The notes beneath the pieces were generated by a model, which was not told the origin of the DNA, ran no database searches, and worked only from the letters and a program-made list of their open reading frames with translations. From Chloroflexota bacterium (lineage in GTDB: Bacteria; Chloroflexota; Dehalococcoidia; DSTF01; JACRBR01), in NCBI GenBank assembly GCA_025355835.1, contig JANXYW010000201.1, positions 1-7,079 of the forward strand: 7,079 nt of DNA. Reading direction: 5' to 3'. Below, piece after piece: positions 6,067-7,079 of this stretch (positions are counted from its first letter, which is position 1; every line of letters starts with the position of its first letter). The translations under genes and the position numbers were made by a program.

Positions 6067-6930
6067 ATGGCGACCGAACACGTCACCGCAACGCTGCTGA
6101 TCTCCTGCCGCGACCAGAAGGGGCTGGTAGCGGCCGTCTCCGACTTCCTCTACCGGAACGACGGGAACATCGTGCACGCCGACCAACACACCGATCTCGA
6201 AGAGAGCGTCTTCCTGCAGCGCGTCGAGTTTGAACTCGATGGCTTCGCGATCGCGCGCGGCGAGATCGAGGCGGCGTTCCGGCCGATCGCGGAGCGCTTC
6301 GACATGACGTGGAGCCTGCGCTTCTCCGACGAGATGCCGCGCGTGGCGATTCTCGTCTCGAAGATGCACCACTGCATGTACGACATTCTCGCCCGCTGGC
6401 GGATGGGCGAGATCCACGCCGAGATCCCCGTCGTGATCAGCAACCATGCCGACGGCCGCGCCATCGTCGAGGAGTTCGGCGTCGCGTACGAGCATCTGCC
6501 TGTCACGAACGGCGACAAGGCCGCGCAGGAGGCGCAGATCGTCGCGCTTCTGGAATCGCACCGCATCGACCTCGTCATCCTCGCGCGTTACATGCAGGTG
6601 CTCAGCGACGATGTTGTGCGGCGATACCCGAACCGCATCATCAACATCCATCACTCGTTCTTGCCGGCGTTCGCCGGTGCGCGACCGTACCACCAGGCGC
6701 ACGAACGCGGCGTCAAGATCATCGGCGCCACGGGCCACTACGCAACGCCGGAGCTGGATCAGGGCCCGATCATCGACCAGGGCGTCGCGCCCGTGAGCCA
6801 CCGCGACTCCGTCGCAGACCTCGTACGAAAAGGCCGCGACCTCGAACGCGTCGTGCTGGCGCGCGCCGTCGATCTGCATCTACGCAACCGTGTGCTGGTG
6901 TACGGGAACAAGACGGTCGTCTTCGACTAG
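6067..6930 (+). CDS. purU: Formyltetrahydrofolate deformylase
   Basis: A 287-residue enzyme that hydrolyses 10-formyltetrahydrofolate to formate and tetrahydrofolate, balancing the C1 pool and feeding formate to purine synthesis. It has an N-terminal ACT domain (about 6-85: ATLLISCRDQKGLVAAVSDF) and a C-terminal formyltransferase domain (about 91-280). Visible signatures: VSKMHHCMYDILARW at 97-111, IPVVISNHAD at 120-129, LARYMQVLS at 172-180, the catalytic loop NIHHSFLPAFAGARPYHQA at 193-211 (N193, H195), GVKIIGATGHY at 215-225, and ELDQGPIIDQ at 229-238 with D231. All catalytic residues expected from the PurN/PurU family (Asn, His, Asp) are present. The length is normal for the family, so it looks intact. 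It is alone on the plus strand, divergent from the LLM series. The chosen ATG begins right before the ACT domain; earlier in-frame codons read through the promoter region. Confidence 0.95.
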   Translation: MATEHVTATLLISCRDQKGLVAAVSDFLYRNDGNIVHADQHTDLEESVFLQRVEFELDGFAIARGEIEAAFRPIAERFDMTWSLRFSDEMPRVAILVSKMHHCMYDILARWRMGEIHAEIPVVISNHADGRAIVEEFGVAYEHLPVTNGDKAAQEAQIVALLESHRIDLVILARYMQVLSDDVVRRYPNRIINIHHSFLPAFAGARPYHQAHERGVKIIGATGHYATPELDQGPIIDQGVAPVSHRDSVADLVRKGRDLERVVLARAVDLHLRNRVLVYGNKTVVFD

Positions 6931-6964
6931 AGTGCTCCCCTCTCCACGTTGTTGTACAGGCAGG

Positions 6965-7000
6965 GGACATGGTGGACAGGTGTACGAGGACATGCTGGAC
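6965..7000. repeat. Two 13-bp direct repeats at the IS end
   Basis: GGACATGGTGGAC (6965-6977) and GGACATGCTGGAC (6988-7000) differ at one position and have a 23-bp period. Each follows a TGTAC (6953-6957 and 6981-6985). They are probably transposase-binding boxes of the element end. Confidence 0.6.
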
Positions 7001-7014
7001 GGCGATGCGAGTAA

Positions 7015-7079
7015 TCATAGTAGCGGCGCTCGCAGGTCGATCTGGGTGATCCGGTGCGCGCAGTAGTAGACATCCCAGA
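7015..7079 (-). CDS. Transposase C-terminal end (IS481-like, partial)
   Basis: The minus-strand frame ending with TGA at 7015-7017 gives 20 residues: WDVYYC, six further residues, then QIDLRAPLL. The combination of WDVYYC with a following QIDLR resembles the last strands of the C-terminal domain of IS481-family DDE transposases. Only the end of the gene is in view, so intactness and exact family cannot be judged. The assignment is from a short match and relies on the neighbouring repeats for support. Confidence 0.5.
   Translation of the reverse strand, partial: WDVYYCAHRITQIDLRAPLL

Larger units (their letters stand above)
6953..7079 (-). mobile_element. End of an insertion sequence (IS481-like), cut by window edge
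   Basis: Starting 22 bp after purU, the DNA changes to a pattern of TGTAC and GGACATG-type repeats (6953-7000), followed by the 3' end of a minus-strand transposase frame. IS481-type elements commonly carry repeated ATGTCC boxes between the transposase stop and a terminus starting with TGT. The likely outer end is the TGTACA at 6953-6958, but the other end and any target duplication are outside the window. Confidence 0.5.

Noticed and set aside
5898..6086. N-terminal extension of LLM A by 63 residues
   Set aside because: The luciferase fold starts exactly at the internal ATG with GGAGGT before it; the extension would cover the divergent promoter region and the purU start.
6043..6879. Minus-strand open frame of 278 codons
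   Set aside because: Antisense to purU, which is unmistakable on the plus strand.

Overview
The window is GC-rich and densely coding, with short intergenic gaps (none above 170 bp), and its genes are bacterial. The gene types (luciferase-like flavin oxidoreductases, a Baeyer-Villiger-type monooxygenase, an ACAD10/11-type phosphotransferase, a DinB-fold protein) are those that Actinobacteria and Chloroflexota often carry in many copies. I cannot fix the phylum from the sequence alone; either fits. There are no rRNA, tRNA or CRISPR sequences.

Layout. Seven genes lie on the minus strand and are read from about 5897 down to the left edge: LLM oxidoreductase A (4797-5897), DinB-like protein (4199-4717), LLM oxidoreductase B (3369-4202), acetoacetate-decarboxylase-like protein (2485-3228), SAM-dependent methyltransferase (1739-2341), APH-like phosphotransferase (717-1742), and the N-terminal 208 residues of a flavin-containing/Baeyer-Villiger monooxygenase (1-626), which is cut by the window edge. 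Two gene pairs overlap by exactly 4 bp (DinB/LLM B as ATGA, methyltransferase/phosphotransferase as GTGA), which suggests translational coupling. The other gaps of 79-143 bp leave room for internal promoters or processing sites, so this may be one operon or several short ones. On the plus strand, divergent from LLM A, is purU (formyltetrahydrofolate deformylase, 6067-6930). A 169-bp divergent promoter region separates the two. At the right edge is the end of an insertion sequence: the last 20 codons of a transposase that looks like IS481 family, plus terminal repeats.

How the genes may work together. Three flavin-dependent oxygenases or oxidoreductases, a decarboxylase-fold protein and an acyl-CoA-dehydrogenase-associated kinase-fold protein together suggest catabolism of a ketone, terpenoid or other oxygenated hydrophobic compound. 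This is inference from families; no substrate can be read from the sequence. purU is a C1/purine housekeeping gene and its adjacency need not be functional.

Noteworthy non-coding items are a dispersed CACGGAG-type repeat directly after the LLM B stop codon, a 19-bp interrupted palindrome in front of the DinB gene, a probable leaderless promoter for purU, and the repeats at the IS end. I found no convincing previously undescribed system. The best leads are the decarboxylase-like protein that appears to lack the family's catalytic lysine, and the clustering of the flavoenzymes.
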